Source: Bacteroidota bacterium | GTDB lineage: Bacteria; Bacteroidota; Bacteroidia; Bacteroidales; Prolixibacteraceae | Assembly (NCBI GenBank): GCA_023251455.1 | Contig: JAHEYT010000059.1 | Location: forward strand, 1-45,423 | Direction of reading: 5' to 3' | Length of the DNA stretch: 45,423 bases | Shown: positions 25,607-33,789 of the stretch, piece after piece | Layout: each line of letters opens with the position of its first letter | Numbering within the stretch: position 1 is the stretch's first letter | Notes under the pieces: model-generated | Seen by the model: only the letters and a program-made list of their open reading frames with translations | What the model was told of the DNA's origin: nothing | Databases searched by the model: none | Program-made: the position numbers and the translations under genes

Positions 25607-27280
25607 ATGAATTGGTTTAAAAGAGTAGCAAGAAAAAATATTGTCGGAAGCCCGATAATTAGTCATTATGTGAAATTTAGATCGTCAATCTATGGGCGGG
25701 TAGTTTTCATTATTACCATTTTATCTGTTTTCCTGTTTGTTTCATTCAATGTTATTTTTCAATCGGTTAACGAGCAATACCTGAATACTGTTATTCGTCA
25801 AAGTGGTAACAATATTGGGTCAATCGTCGAAGGCGCTTTATACCATTCGATGCTTCAAAACGATAAAAGCGCCCTTCAGAATACGCTCGATATTATTAAT
25901 ACATTGCCTGGAATTGATGAGGTAAATATGTATGATAGTAGCGATAACCTGGTTTATTCATCATTTGCAACCGATCCTAACGATACCCATAGCGACCCGA
26001 ATTGTATCAGTTGCCATACCAATATCAGGTCATTGTTTCCGGGGCTGGAGAAGTCGTATAAAATTATAGATATAAATACGGACTGCCTGATGAATAAAAG
26101 TGATAATGGCAGCCGGCATTTGCTAATTCGATCGCCCATTCTGAACGAAAGATCATGTTATGTCAGTTCTTGCCATGCCCATCAGGAAACCGATACTTTG
26201 CTTGGTTCGCTAGTTATCAAAATTCCACTCGAAGCCCAGGATGCGGCTATTCAAAAATCGTCCACCGAGTTTTTCTTTTTGGCTATTCTGGCAACTTTAC
26301 TTTTGGCGTCGTTCCTGTTACTTTTCACCCGGAAGAAAATTAAAAATCCACTGAATGAGTTGGTTAAAGTAAGCGTTGCCGTTGCCAATGGTGATAAAAG
26401 CACTCGCCTTGAAATTAAGCCAAATCAATTGGATGATATGCGAATGGTGTCGGAGGCATTTAACGACATGTTGGATAATTTACATACAGCTACCGTTGAG
26501 CTCGAAAACTGGTCGCAGCAGTTGGAATACAAGGTTCAGAAAAAGTCAGAGGAATTAGGTGCAGCCCAAAATGAGCTGATGCATGTTGAACGATTGGCTT
26601 CGCTGGGAAAACTATCTTCCTCGGTTGCACACGAAATAAACAATCCTTTATCCGGAATTCTGATTTACACCAAATTGCTTTTAAAGCAGGTAGGTAATCC
26701 TGAATTGTATGCATCCAAGCGCGAATCAATGCTTAAACATTTGCGTTTGATTGAATCGGAAACGAAACGTTGTGGCGACATTGTAAAAGGATTGCTCGAT
26801 TTCTCGCGGAAAGATCAGAACGATTTTGAGCCCAAACATTTGCATGAAATATTAAAGGAGACTTACGAGTTGATGACTCATCCGATAAAGATTGCCGACA
26901 TCAAATTTGAGCACGATTTTTCGGCCAATGCTGATCTGATTTATTGCAATCCAAACCAGATTAAACAGGCTTGTATTGCGATCCTTGTAAATGCTTCTGA
27001 AGCGATTAAGGAAAACGGCGAAATCATGATCAAAACCAAAAATACGGACGAGGATACCATTTGTATTGAAATATCAGACAATGGGTTAGGTATTGCAGAA
27101 GAAGATATCTCGCATATTTTCGAACCATTCTTTTCGACAAAACAAGATGTTAGCGGTATCGGTTTAGGTTTAGCTATTGTTCATGGAATTATTCAAAACC
27201 ATAAAGGTAAAATTCAGGTAAACTCCGAGTTAGGTCATGGAACGACTATTTCAGTAAATTTACCATTGATAAAAAGTTAA
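25607..27280 (+). CDS. Sensor histidine kinase with periplasmic haem-c motifs
   Basis: In this 557-residue kinase, membrane helix 1 (about 29-51) and helix 2 (about 222-240) bracket a periplasmic domain with CISCH (C133, C136, H137) and CYVSSCH (C184, C189, H190). These are haem-c attachment motifs of the CX2CH and CX4CH types. After helix 2 come HAMP (about 241-295), a short coiled coil, HisKA with phospho-acceptor H342 in SSVAHEINNPLSG, and a HATPase domain with N box (NASEAI), DNGLGIAEED and GIGLGLAIV. It would signal redox state or a haem ligand to the NtrC-type regulator encoded 12 bases downstream. Periplasmic haem attachment is inferred from motif only. Confidence 0.85.
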   Translation: MNWFKRVARKNIVGSPIISHYVKFRSSIYGRVVFIITILSVFLFVSFNVIFQSVNEQYLNTVIRQSGNNIGSIVEGALYHSMLQNDKSALQNTLDIINTLPGIDEVNMYDSSDNLVYSSFATDPNDTHSDPNCISCHTNIRSLFPGLEKSYKIIDINTDCLMNKSDNGSRHLLIRSPILNERSCYVSSCHAHQETDTLLGSLVIKIPLEAQDAAIQKSSTEFFFLAILATLLLASFLLLFTRKKIKNPLNELVKVSVAVANGDKSTRLEIKPNQLDDMRMVSEAFNDMLDNLHTATVELENWSQQLEYKVQKKSEELGAAQNELMHVERLASLGKLSSSVAHEINNPLSGILIYTKLLLKQVGNPELYASKRESMLKHLRLIESETKRCGDIVKGLLDFSRKDQNDFEPKHLHEILKETYELMTHPIKIADIKFEHDFSANADLIYCNPNQIKQACIAILVNASEAIKENGEIMIKTKNTDEDTICIEISDNGLGIAEEDISHIFEPFFSTKQDVSGIGLGLAIVHGIIQNHKGKIQVNSELGHGTTISVNLPLIKS

Positions 27281-27292
27281 GGAGATAGAAGA

Positions 27293-28636
27293 ATGGCAAA
27301 AAAGATTTCCATATTGATCGTCGATGATGAAGAATCGGTAAGAGATTCGTTATACAACTGGTTTATTGAAGACGGATTTCGGGTTGAATGTGCCGAAAAT
27401 GCGAAACGGGCGCTGACAATTCTGGAATCGGACCAGTTCGACATTATTCTTGCCGATATTAAAATGCCGGGGATGGATGGACTTGAAATGCTCCGTAGAA
27501 TCAAATCTATCAAGCCCGATTCAATCGTCATTGTCATGACTGCCTTTGCAACAGTTGATACTGCAGTAAAAGCGCTGAAAGATGGTGCTTACGATTATGT
27601 GACCAAACCTTTTGATCCGGACGATCTGACCCATTTGATTCGAAATGCAACCAAGCAAATTTCTTTGGTCGAAGAAAATGAAACCTTAAAGCAAAAAGTA
27701 ACTTCTCTTGAAAATGTGGAAGACCTGATCGGAAAGAGTGAGGCTATGAAAAGTGTACTCAGGCAGGTGGAAAGTGTGGCCCAAACCAATTCGTCGGTTA
27801 TAATTACAGGCGAAAGCGGTACTGGCAAGGAGCTTGTTGCCAGGGCTATTCACGCCAATTCGCCGCGTAAATTTTTTCCTTTTGTAAGTGTTCATTGCGG
27901 TGCATTAACCGAAAGTTTGCTCGAAAGTGAGCTGTTTGGCCATGAAAAAGGGGCGTTTACTGGAGCGATGTATAACCGCAAAGGAAGGTTCGAAATGGCC
28001 GACAGCGGCTCAATCTTTTTAGATGAAATTGCCACCATCTCGACCAAGATGCAGGTTGAATTGCTGCGTGTTTTAGAATCGAAAACGTTTATGCGGGTGG
28101 GTGGAAATAAGGAAATCAGTTCCGATTTCAGGGTAATTTGCGCTACCAATAAGGACTTGAAAAGTATGGTTGAAAAGGGAAACTTCAGGGAAGATCTCTT
28201 TTACCGTTTAAATGTTGTAAACATCCAAATTCCGCCACTGCGTGATCGCAAAGATGACATACCTTTATTGGTAAATTACTTTATTAACAAGTATTGTACA
28301 TCGATGAATAAACCTCTGGCAACTATTGATGTGGCTGCATTACATCGAATTCAGGAGTTTAATTTTCCGGGAAATATTCGCGAACTTGAAAACATGATCG
28401 AGCGTGCCATCGTAGTCGGAAATGGAAAAAAAATTACGTTGAAAGATCTGCCGTTGGAAAAGACTTTTGTAAGCACTTCAGCTGAAAGTTTGGACGATTT
28501 TGAAAAGGCATTTATACTTCAGATTCTTAATAAATACGATTGGAATATTTCGCGCACTGCCAGGGCATTAAAAGTCGACCGAGTAACTCTTTACAACAAA
28601 ATAAAAAAATACGATTTAAAATTGGCAGATCAATAA
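27293..28636 (+). CDS. NtrC-family sigma54-dependent response regulator
   Basis: The 447-residue regulator has a receiver domain (1-125, phosphorylation site D55 in ILADIKMPG, K105 in VTKPF). An AAA+ domain follows, with Walker A GESGTGKE (173-180), the sigma54-contacting GAFTGA loop (220-225) and Walker B IFLDE (about 241-245). A C-terminal Fis-type helix-turn-helix (WNISRTARALKVDRVTLYNKI) completes it. All parts needed for activating sigma54 polymerase are intact. The partner kinase gene precedes it. The sigma54-like promoter at 20680 and the inverted repeat at 20518 are the likeliest targets, but this is inference. Confidence 0.93.
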   Translation: MAKKISILIVDDEESVRDSLYNWFIEDGFRVECAENAKRALTILESDQFDIILADIKMPGMDGLEMLRRIKSIKPDSIVIVMTAFATVDTAVKALKDGAYDYVTKPFDPDDLTHLIRNATKQISLVEENETLKQKVTSLENVEDLIGKSEAMKSVLRQVESVAQTNSSVIITGESGTGKELVARAIHANSPRKFFPFVSVHCGALTESLLESELFGHEKGAFTGAMYNRKGRFEMADSGSIFLDEIATISTKMQVELLRVLESKTFMRVGGNKEISSDFRVICATNKDLKSMVEKGNFREDLFYRLNVVNIQIPPLRDRKDDIPLLVNYFINKYCTSMNKPLATIDVAALHRIQEFNFPGNIRELENMIERAIVVGNGKKITLKDLPLEKTFVSTSAESLDDFEKAFILQILNKYDWNISRTARALKVDRVTLYNKIKKYDLKLADQ

Positions 28637-28645
28637 AATTGCCAA

Positions 28646-29176
28646 ATGAACCTGCAAACCATTACTTTAGTTTCTTTTGGCTACTTCGAAAAAGATATTT
28701 TAGAGAAGACTGCTGATGCTGTGATGGAGGAATATCACTGTACTGTAAATATTGAGAGTGGCCATCTGGATTTAAGTGAATATTATGACTCAGCACGAAG
28801 GCAATACGATGGAAATGCTTTACTGAAACAGGTTCATTCCATGTCGTTTCCTGAATCGGACAAGAACCTTGGGATATTTAATGTTGATCTTTTTGTCCCG
28901 ATACTCACCTTTATTTTCGGACAAGCCTTTTTGGGTGGTCGAACCGGAATCGCATCACTTTACCGGCTAAGTAACGAAAGATATGGTATGGTTCCCGATG
29001 GATTGTTGATGCTCGATCGGTTTAAAAAAGAAGTCATTCACGAACTTGGTCATACATTGGGTTTAATCCACTGTTTTAGCCCGAAATGTGTTATGCGTTC
29101 GAGTACCTATGTTGAAGATATTGATCAGAAAAGTGTGCATCTCTGCCGCAATTGCAGGTCTGAATTGGAAATCTGA
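28646..29176 (+). CDS. Archaemetzincin-type zinc metalloprotease
   Basis: This 176-residue soluble protein carries the archaemetzincin consensus: HELGHTLGLIHC (H132, E133, H136, H142), then C143, C148, M150 (CFSPKCVM) and a later CRNC pair (C167, C170). The second, structural zinc is bound by the four cysteines in known members. Archaemetzincins are found mainly in archaea and vertebrates, with a patchy bacterial distribution, and their substrates are unknown. Only ten bases separate it from the sigma54 regulator, so the three regulatory genes probably share a transcript. It may act on a component of the redox complex, or may not be functionally linked. Confidence 0.85.
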   Translation: MNLQTITLVSFGYFEKDILEKTADAVMEEYHCTVNIESGHLDLSEYYDSARRQYDGNALLKQVHSMSFPESDKNLGIFNVDLFVPILTFIFGQAFLGGRTGIASLYRLSNERYGMVPDGLLMLDRFKKEVIHELGHTLGLIHCFSPKCVMRSSTYVEDIDQKSVHLCRNCRSELEI

Positions 29177-29228
29177 TGAATAGAAAAAGGGAACATCCCA
29201 CAACAGAAGCGGGTTTTGGAACAAAATA

Positions 29229-29268
29229 AAAGCGGAAATTCTGTCAGTTTTAACAGAATTTCCGCTTT
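29229..29268. terminator. Perfect 16-bp hairpin after the archaemetzincin gene
   Basis: Arms AAAGCGGAAATTCTGT (29229-29244) and ACAGAATTTCCGCTTT (29253-29268) pair perfectly. No T run follows on the plus strand beyond the stem's own TTT, so it may be a terminator or the stem of a vestigial element. Confidence 0.5.
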
Positions 29269-29887
29269 GGTGCACCCAAGCGGAGAAATGTCGAACTTTT
29301 TCCTTGTAGATTATGAGGCTGTGATTAAGTTTATGGACGGAGAAAAGCCGAAAACTAAACCCAAATTAAAGAACTGATATTATCGTGAAAAAGAGTATTT
29401 GAACCTTCAGGCTGAATACAGTTCCTTCCGGTCTTTACATATAAATTGCCAATTATTCGAACTACTCCAAATGTCTTTTGGGCTATTGTTTATGGACATT
29501 CCGATTATTTTTTATTCCTCTTTGGCATAGTAATAAAAAATTCCAGAATCTCTTTCTTGATGCGGAGTTTCTGCTTTTAGTGACCCCTATGGTACAAAAC
29601 TCGAACCATTTAATGGAGGATTTGAAGCTTTTAAGCGAAGTATTAGCAGCATGACAATTTCTTTAATTGTTGTTCATTTCATACATTTTCTCATCATCAG
29701 TTAAGCAAATGAATATCTAAGTTTAGGATATGACTCCTGCCACCGACTTTTGCACTAGTGCTACATTTGGCCTATGCAGTTTTAAGAAATTTTACATTAA
29801 TTTGAAAGTATGCTGAATATTCAATGGTGACGATTGTGGAGATGGTCATTTCGTTTGTCTTCCCATACAGATAAATACGACACCAGC

Positions 29888-29923
29888 ATTCAAGTATTCA
29901 ATAAAAATATTGAATACTTGAAT
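29888..29923. promoter_or_regulatory. Perfect 16+16 bp operator of the ArsR-rhodanese regulator
   Basis: ATTCAAGTATTCAATA (29888-29903) and TATTGAATACTTGAAT (29908-29923) are exact reverse complements around AAAA. ArsR/BigR-type regulators bind such ATTCAA/TTGAAT repeats. The right arm includes the likely -33 element, so a bound dimer or tetramer would block transcription. Confidence 0.75.
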
Positions 29924-29931
29924 AACTTTCA

Positions 29932-29939
29932 TATATTCG
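29932..29939 (+). promoter_or_regulatory. -7 promoter box of the sulfur operon
   Basis: TATATTCG differs from TAnnTTTG at one position and is 19 bases after ATTG (29909-29912) inside the operator. The regulator's ATG follows at 29965. Confidence 0.45.
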
Positions 29940-29964
29940 CCCAATCATTTTAACCATCGAAAAA

Positions 29965-30621
29965 ATGAAAGGTCGCGAATTTAAAGATGCCATGTACGAC
30001 GGGCTTGCAAAAATGCTAAAAGCCATCTCGAATCCTGCCCGTTTGGAAATCATTGAAATGCTTTCGCAAGGCGAAAAAAGCGTGGAAGGAATTGTACAAA
30101 CTACCAATCTGACTATTGCAAATGCCTCTCAGCATCTTCAGGTTTTAAAGAATAACAACATTGTAAAGGCCCGAAAGGAAAAGCAGTATGTGTTTTATTC
30201 CTTAATAAACGATGATTTTTTATCGGTGTATCAGCACGTAATTCGCTATGGCTCACAGGAAATTGCAGAACTCGAAAAGATTATAAACCGTCAGCGCGGA
30301 GACAATAACTCGCAGAATGCCGTCAGTCTCGGTGAACTGGAACAAATGATTGAGGCCGAAAATGTGTTGCTGCTGGATGTGCGGCCTTCCATCGAATTCG
30401 AGTTTGGGCACATCACCGGCGCTGTATCCATACCCATGAACGAATTGATGACCAGCCTAAAAAACATTACTCAAGACAAAGAAATTATTGCCTATTGCCG
30501 CGGCCCGTTTTGCGTTCTGGCCGACGAAGCCGTAAAACTTTTGAAGGAACAGGGATACAATGTCCGCAGACTCGATGAAGGTTATCCGGAGTGGAAAATG
30601 AAACAAATAGAAAACAGTTAA
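29965..30621 (+). CDS. ArsR-family regulator fused to a rhodanese domain
   Basis: The 218-residue protein has a winged-helix ArsR domain (about 10-95: ISNPARLEIIEMLSQGEKSV, recognition helix NASQHLQVLKNNNIV) followed by a rhodanese domain (about 120-215: LLLDVRPSIEFEFGHI, catalytic loop CRGPFC with C178, C183). There is no cysteine in the ArsR part, so metal sensing at the usual site is unlikely. Persulfidation of the rhodanese cysteines by sulfane sulfur is a better hypothesis. It heads an operon of sulfur genes, and the 36-base operator lies just upstream. Confidence 0.9.
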   Translation: MKGREFKDAMYDGLAKMLKAISNPARLEIIEMLSQGEKSVEGIVQTTNLTIANASQHLQVLKNNNIVKARKEKQYVFYSLINDDFLSVYQHVIRYGSQEIAELEKIINRQRGDNNSQNAVSLGELEQMIEAENVLLLDVRPSIEFEFGHITGAVSIPMNELMTSLKNITQDKEIIAYCRGPFCVLADEAVKLLKEQGYNVRRLDEGYPEWKMKQIENS

Positions 30622-30625
30622 GTAT

Positions 30626-31861
30626 ATGAAAACAATACTAATTTTAGGTGGCGGCGTTGGCGGAATAGTAACTGCCAACGAACTTAGCAACCGCTTAGGC
30701 GGCGGACACAAGATTATCGTGATCGAGAAAAATAGCGAACACACCTTCGCACCTTCGTACCTATGGCTGATGAACGGCGCCCGGAAGAAAAAGCAAATAA
30801 CCGTACCGCTCAAATCGCTCCTGAAGGAAGATATTGAGGTTGTCAATGCCGGTGTTAGTGAAATTGTTCCGGCAGAACAGAAAGTAATCGCCGGGGAAAA
30901 GGAATATCGCTATGATTTTCTGGTCATAGCTCTTGGCGCCGATCTGGCTCCGGAGAAAATTCAGGGTTGGGACGACAGCATTCAAACCTATTATACACTG
31001 GAAGGCGCGGCAAGATTGCACGAAGAGCTGACAAACTTTACGGGCGGAAGGGTCGCGCTGGTCATTGCATCGATGCCCTACAAATGCCCCGGGGCGCCGC
31101 ACGAAGGGGCGATGCTTATCGAAGATTTTTTCAGGGCAAAAGGGCTTCAGGAGAAAGTTGAAATCAGCCTTTTTACCCCTGAGCCGCAACCACTGCCTGT
31201 TGCCGGGCCCGAACTTGGGAATGCCGTTAAAGGCATGCTCGAAAAAAAAGGCATCCACTTCCATCCGTCGATGAGCTTTAACTCTGTCGAAACAAAATCG
31301 AAGCAGTTATTTTTCAACGGGAAAGAAACTTTTGGATACGATTTACTGGTGGTCATCCCACCTCATCAGGCTCCTGCGGTTGTTGGCAAATCGGGCCTGG
31401 CAAACGCCAATGGCTGGATTGATGTGAACCCGGACTCCCTTCAGACTAAATATGAGAATGTTTTTGCTATTGGCGACATTGCGTCCATTCCCTTACCCGG
31501 CAGGTGGATGCCGGATAAGCCAATGATGCTGCCCAAAGCCGGGGTTTTTGCCCATTTGCAGGCTGATGTTGTGGCTAAAAATATCGTTAGAAAAATTAAA
31601 GGCGAAAAAGCCGATGAAAAATTCTGTGCCGACGGTTATTGCATGCTCGAAGCCGGAGAGGATTTGGCTGGGTTTGCTTATGGCGATTTCTTCGGGGAAC
31701 CCCATCCACAGGTTCATTTAAAACAGATTGGCCGAAAATGGCACATCGGGAAAGTGCTTTTCGAGAAATGGTGGCTGAGTCCGTTTGGCTTAAGAAAAAC
31801 ATTCTACAAAAATTTACTTCAGGCAGGTGGAAAGTTTATCGGCATTCCGGTTAAGCTTTAA
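30626..31861 (+). CDS. Sulfide:quinone oxidoreductase-like FAD-dependent protein
   Basis: This 411-residue flavoprotein has the FAD-binding start ILILGGGVGGIVTANEL (5-21), a second Rossmann region (about 143-185) and the FAD-closing motif VFAIGDIASI (279-288). Cysteines fitting SQR-type chemistry are C154 in MPYKCPGAPHEGA and C334/C339 in FCADGYC. The C-terminal part (about 365-411) has amphipathic segments with many W and F residues suited to monotopic membrane attachment. SQR oxidises sulfide to a persulfide or polysulfide and reduces quinone. The gene starts 4 bases after the regulator's stop. A related flavocytochrome-like role is possible because the exact cysteine arrangement differs from textbook SQR. 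Confidence 0.82.
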   Translation: MKTILILGGGVGGIVTANELSNRLGGGHKIIVIEKNSEHTFAPSYLWLMNGARKKKQITVPLKSLLKEDIEVVNAGVSEIVPAEQKVIAGEKEYRYDFLVIALGADLAPEKIQGWDDSIQTYYTLEGAARLHEELTNFTGGRVALVIASMPYKCPGAPHEGAMLIEDFFRAKGLQEKVEISLFTPEPQPLPVAGPELGNAVKGMLEKKGIHFHPSMSFNSVETKSKQLFFNGKETFGYDLLVVIPPHQAPAVVGKSGLANANGWIDVNPDSLQTKYENVFAIGDIASIPLPGRWMPDKPMMLPKAGVFAHLQADVVAKNIVRKIKGEKADEKFCADGYCMLEAGEDLAGFAYGDFFGEPHPQVHLKQIGRKWHIGKVLFEKWWLSPFGLRKTFYKNLLQAGGKFIGIPVKL

Positions 31862-31878
31862 CGGCAATATTTAAAGGC

Positions 31879-33021
31879 ATGGAAAAACCAATTTATCTCG
31901 ATTACAATGCAACAACCCCCATCGACCCGGAGGTTGCAACCGAAATGCTGCCATACCTGCAAACTCACTTTGGTAACCCGTCCAGCTCCTATCCGATTGG
32001 ACGAAGCAATAAAGAAGCCATTGAAAAAGCACGGGCGCAAGTTGCCGAACTGATCAGTTGCCAGCCGGAAGAAATCTATTTTACCAGCTGCGCCACCGAA
32101 TCGAACAACTTGGCCATTAAAGGGGTTGCATGGGCAAACAGAAATAAAGGAAGGCACATTATCACCTCGGCCATCGAACACCCTGCTGTGACAGAAGTCT
32201 GCAAATCTCTGGGTTCACAAGGATTTGAAATCACCTGGCTTTCGGTCGATCAATATGGAAGGGTCGATCCTGAACAGGTGAAAGAAGCTGTTCGACCAGA
32301 TACGATCCTGATTACCATCATGCACGCCAACAACGAGGTTGGAACCATTCAACCTATTGAAGAAATTGGGGCTATCGCGAAGGAAAACAAGGTTATTTTT
32401 CATACCGATGCCGCCCAGTCGGTTGGAAAGCTTGAAGTTGATGTTGAAAAGCTTGGCGTTGACATGCTGACAATTGCCGGACATAAATTGTATGCGCCCA
32501 AAGGTATCGGCGCATTGTTCGTCCGGAAGGGAACGCGTATCGAAAACCTGATGTTTGGCGCCGGTCAGGAAAAAGGCATCCGCCCCGGAACAGAGAATGT
32601 GATCCACACCGTCGGGTTGGGGAAAGCCTGCGAAGTGGCGTTGCGCAATTTCAAACAAAATCAGCAAAATATGCAGACTTCGCGCGACAGGCTGCTCAAC
32701 GGTTTGGTTTCCCAACTTGGCAATCTGGTTCATGTAAACGGTAATCTGGAAAATTGCCTGCCCAACACGTTGAGCGTGGCTTTCGAAAACATCAGCGCCC
32801 ACACGCTGGCTTCCTTTATCAGCCGCGACGTTTTAATTTCTACCGGATCGGCCTGCCATTCGGGCGAAACAACCATTTCCAGTGTCCTTCAGGCAATGAA
32901 CCTCGATTTCAAGACGGCGGCGGCAACTGTGAGGATTTCAACCGGAAAACACACGACGGAGGAAGAAATTGATTTTGCCGTCGAAATACTGGCCAATGCT
33001 GTTAAAAAACTCTCATTATAA
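31879..33021 (+). CDS. Cysteine desulfurase (NifS/IscS family)
   Basis: The 380-residue PLP enzyme binds its cofactor at K203 in IAGHKLYAPKG; the HTDAAQ motif (175-180) holds the pyridine-contacting aspartate. The catalytic cysteine is C326 in STGSACHSGE. The short, rigid active-site loop and the SACHSG context fit the group-II-like or NifS-like forms in sulfur-trafficking operons rather than IscS of an isc operon; no scaffold gene such as iscU is nearby. It could release persulfide sulfur from cysteine or pass sulfur to the DsrE-like proteins that follow. It lies 17 bases after the SQR-like gene. Confidence 0.88.
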   Translation: MEKPIYLDYNATTPIDPEVATEMLPYLQTHFGNPSSSYPIGRSNKEAIEKARAQVAELISCQPEEIYFTSCATESNNLAIKGVAWANRNKGRHIITSAIEHPAVTEVCKSLGSQGFEITWLSVDQYGRVDPEQVKEAVRPDTILITIMHANNEVGTIQPIEEIGAIAKENKVIFHTDAAQSVGKLEVDVEKLGVDMLTIAGHKLYAPKGIGALFVRKGTRIENLMFGAGQEKGIRPGTENVIHTVGLGKACEVALRNFKQNQQNMQTSRDRLLNGLVSQLGNLVHVNGNLENCLPNTLSVAFENISAHTLASFISRDVLISTGSACHSGETTISSVLQAMNLDFKTAAATVRISTGKHTTEEEIDFAVEILANAVKKLSL

Positions 33022-33032
33022 ATCAAAAATCT

Positions 33033-33446
33033 ATGAAGAAACATTTTATTCTACTGGCGTTTATGGCCTGTGTTTTTACTTCCGGAAGTTATGCCAAATC
33101 GCCTGCTCCGGATTCAGTTTCCCATACATCCATCGGGATGGTCATTTATTCAAACGATACTGAAACGGTTTGGAATGCTTTGCGGCTGGCCAATTATTCG
33201 AAAAATCAGGGCGATACTGTGAAGATTTTTCTGCTCGGCAAAGGTGTCGAATTGGATAGCATGGTAAAAACAAATACTGATCTGAAAGAGCAAGCCGATA
33301 AGGTTCTGGATAACGGTGGTAGTATTCTGGGTTGCGGAACTTGCCTGCGAAGTCGGAATAATAAAGAACCACAGGTTTGCACCTATTCTTCACTTGCCGA
33401 TCTGTATGCACTGATCCGCAAAAACAAAATTGTATTAACATTTTAA
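33033..33446 (+). CDS. Exported DsrE-like sulfur-carrier protein
   Basis: The 137-residue protein has a signal peptide (about 1-21) followed by a DsrE-like fold (about 33-137): IGMVIYSNDTETVWNALRLAN and VKIFLLGKGVELD. The cysteines C101 and C104 in LGCGTCLRSRN are where a persulfide would form; a third cysteine (C116) follows. The protein is a secreted paralogue of the next gene's product, so one acts in the periplasm and one in the cytoplasm. This pairing suggests handing of sulfur across compartments, an inference only. Confidence 0.85.
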   Translation: MKKHFILLAFMACVFTSGSYAKSPAPDSVSHTSIGMVIYSNDTETVWNALRLANYSKNQGDTVKIFLLGKGVELDSMVKTNTDLKEQADKVLDNGGSILGCGTCLRSRNNKEPQVCTYSSLADLYALIRKNKIVLTF

Positions 33447-33456
33447 AAGTATAGAA

Positions 33457-33777
33457 ATGAAAATCGGAATTATCCTTGAAACCAAAGAGTTTGAGAAAGC
33501 ATGGAATGCTTTCAGATTTGCTGTTACAGCAAAAAAAACCGGGCATGAAGTTAAACTGTTTTTAATGGGTGAAGCTGTTGAATGTGAAGGCTTAACCCAC
33601 GAAAAGTATAATGTTGACGAACAATTGAAGAAATTTGTTGAAGTTGGCGGCGAAATTTTAGCTTGTGGCACCTGCCTGAAATCAAGGCAACTGGACAGCA
33701 CGGAAGCCTGCCCCATCTCAACCATGGTCGATTGTGTCGAGTTGGTAGTTTGGGCCGATAAAACTGTAACCTTCTAA
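33457..33777 (+). CDS. Cytoplasmic DsrE-like sulfur-carrier protein
   Basis: This 106-residue protein without signal peptide has IGIILETKEFEKAWNAFRFA at the start and LACGTCLKSRQ (C70, C73) as the putative persulfide site. Further cysteines are C43, C85 and C93. It aligns along its length with the preceding exported paralogue, including the ends ADKTVTF and KNKIVLTF. DsrE-like proteins move sulfane sulfur between enzymes. It is 10 bases downstream of its paralogue in the same operon. Confidence 0.85.
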   Translation: MKIGIILETKEFEKAWNAFRFAVTAKKTGHEVKLFLMGEAVECEGLTHEKYNVDEQLKKFVEVGGEILACGTCLKSRQLDSTEACPISTMVDCVELVVWADKTVTF

Positions 33778-33789
33778 AAACTACAAATT

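Larger units (their letters stand above)
29177..29964. other. Gene-poor region with a hairpin, possible decayed ORF and operator
   Basis: This 788-base stretch has no intact gene. It holds a perfect 16-base inverted repeat (29229-29268), a 29-codon frame at 29288-29377 (MSNFFLVDYEAVIKFMDGEK), further in-frame coding-like sequence immediately after its stop (YYREKEYLNLQAEYSSF, to about 29525), and the ArsR operator near the end. The coding-like pieces look like remnants of a mobile-element or other lost gene, but I could not identify a family. It marks the boundary between the redox cluster and the sulfur operon. Confidence 0.4.

Noticed and set aside
29266..29300. tRNA-3'-end-like sequence (GTTCGA and CCA on the minus strand)
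   Set aside because: The T-stem is AT-rich and poorly paired, and no matching anticodon or D arm is visible, so it is not a tRNA gene.
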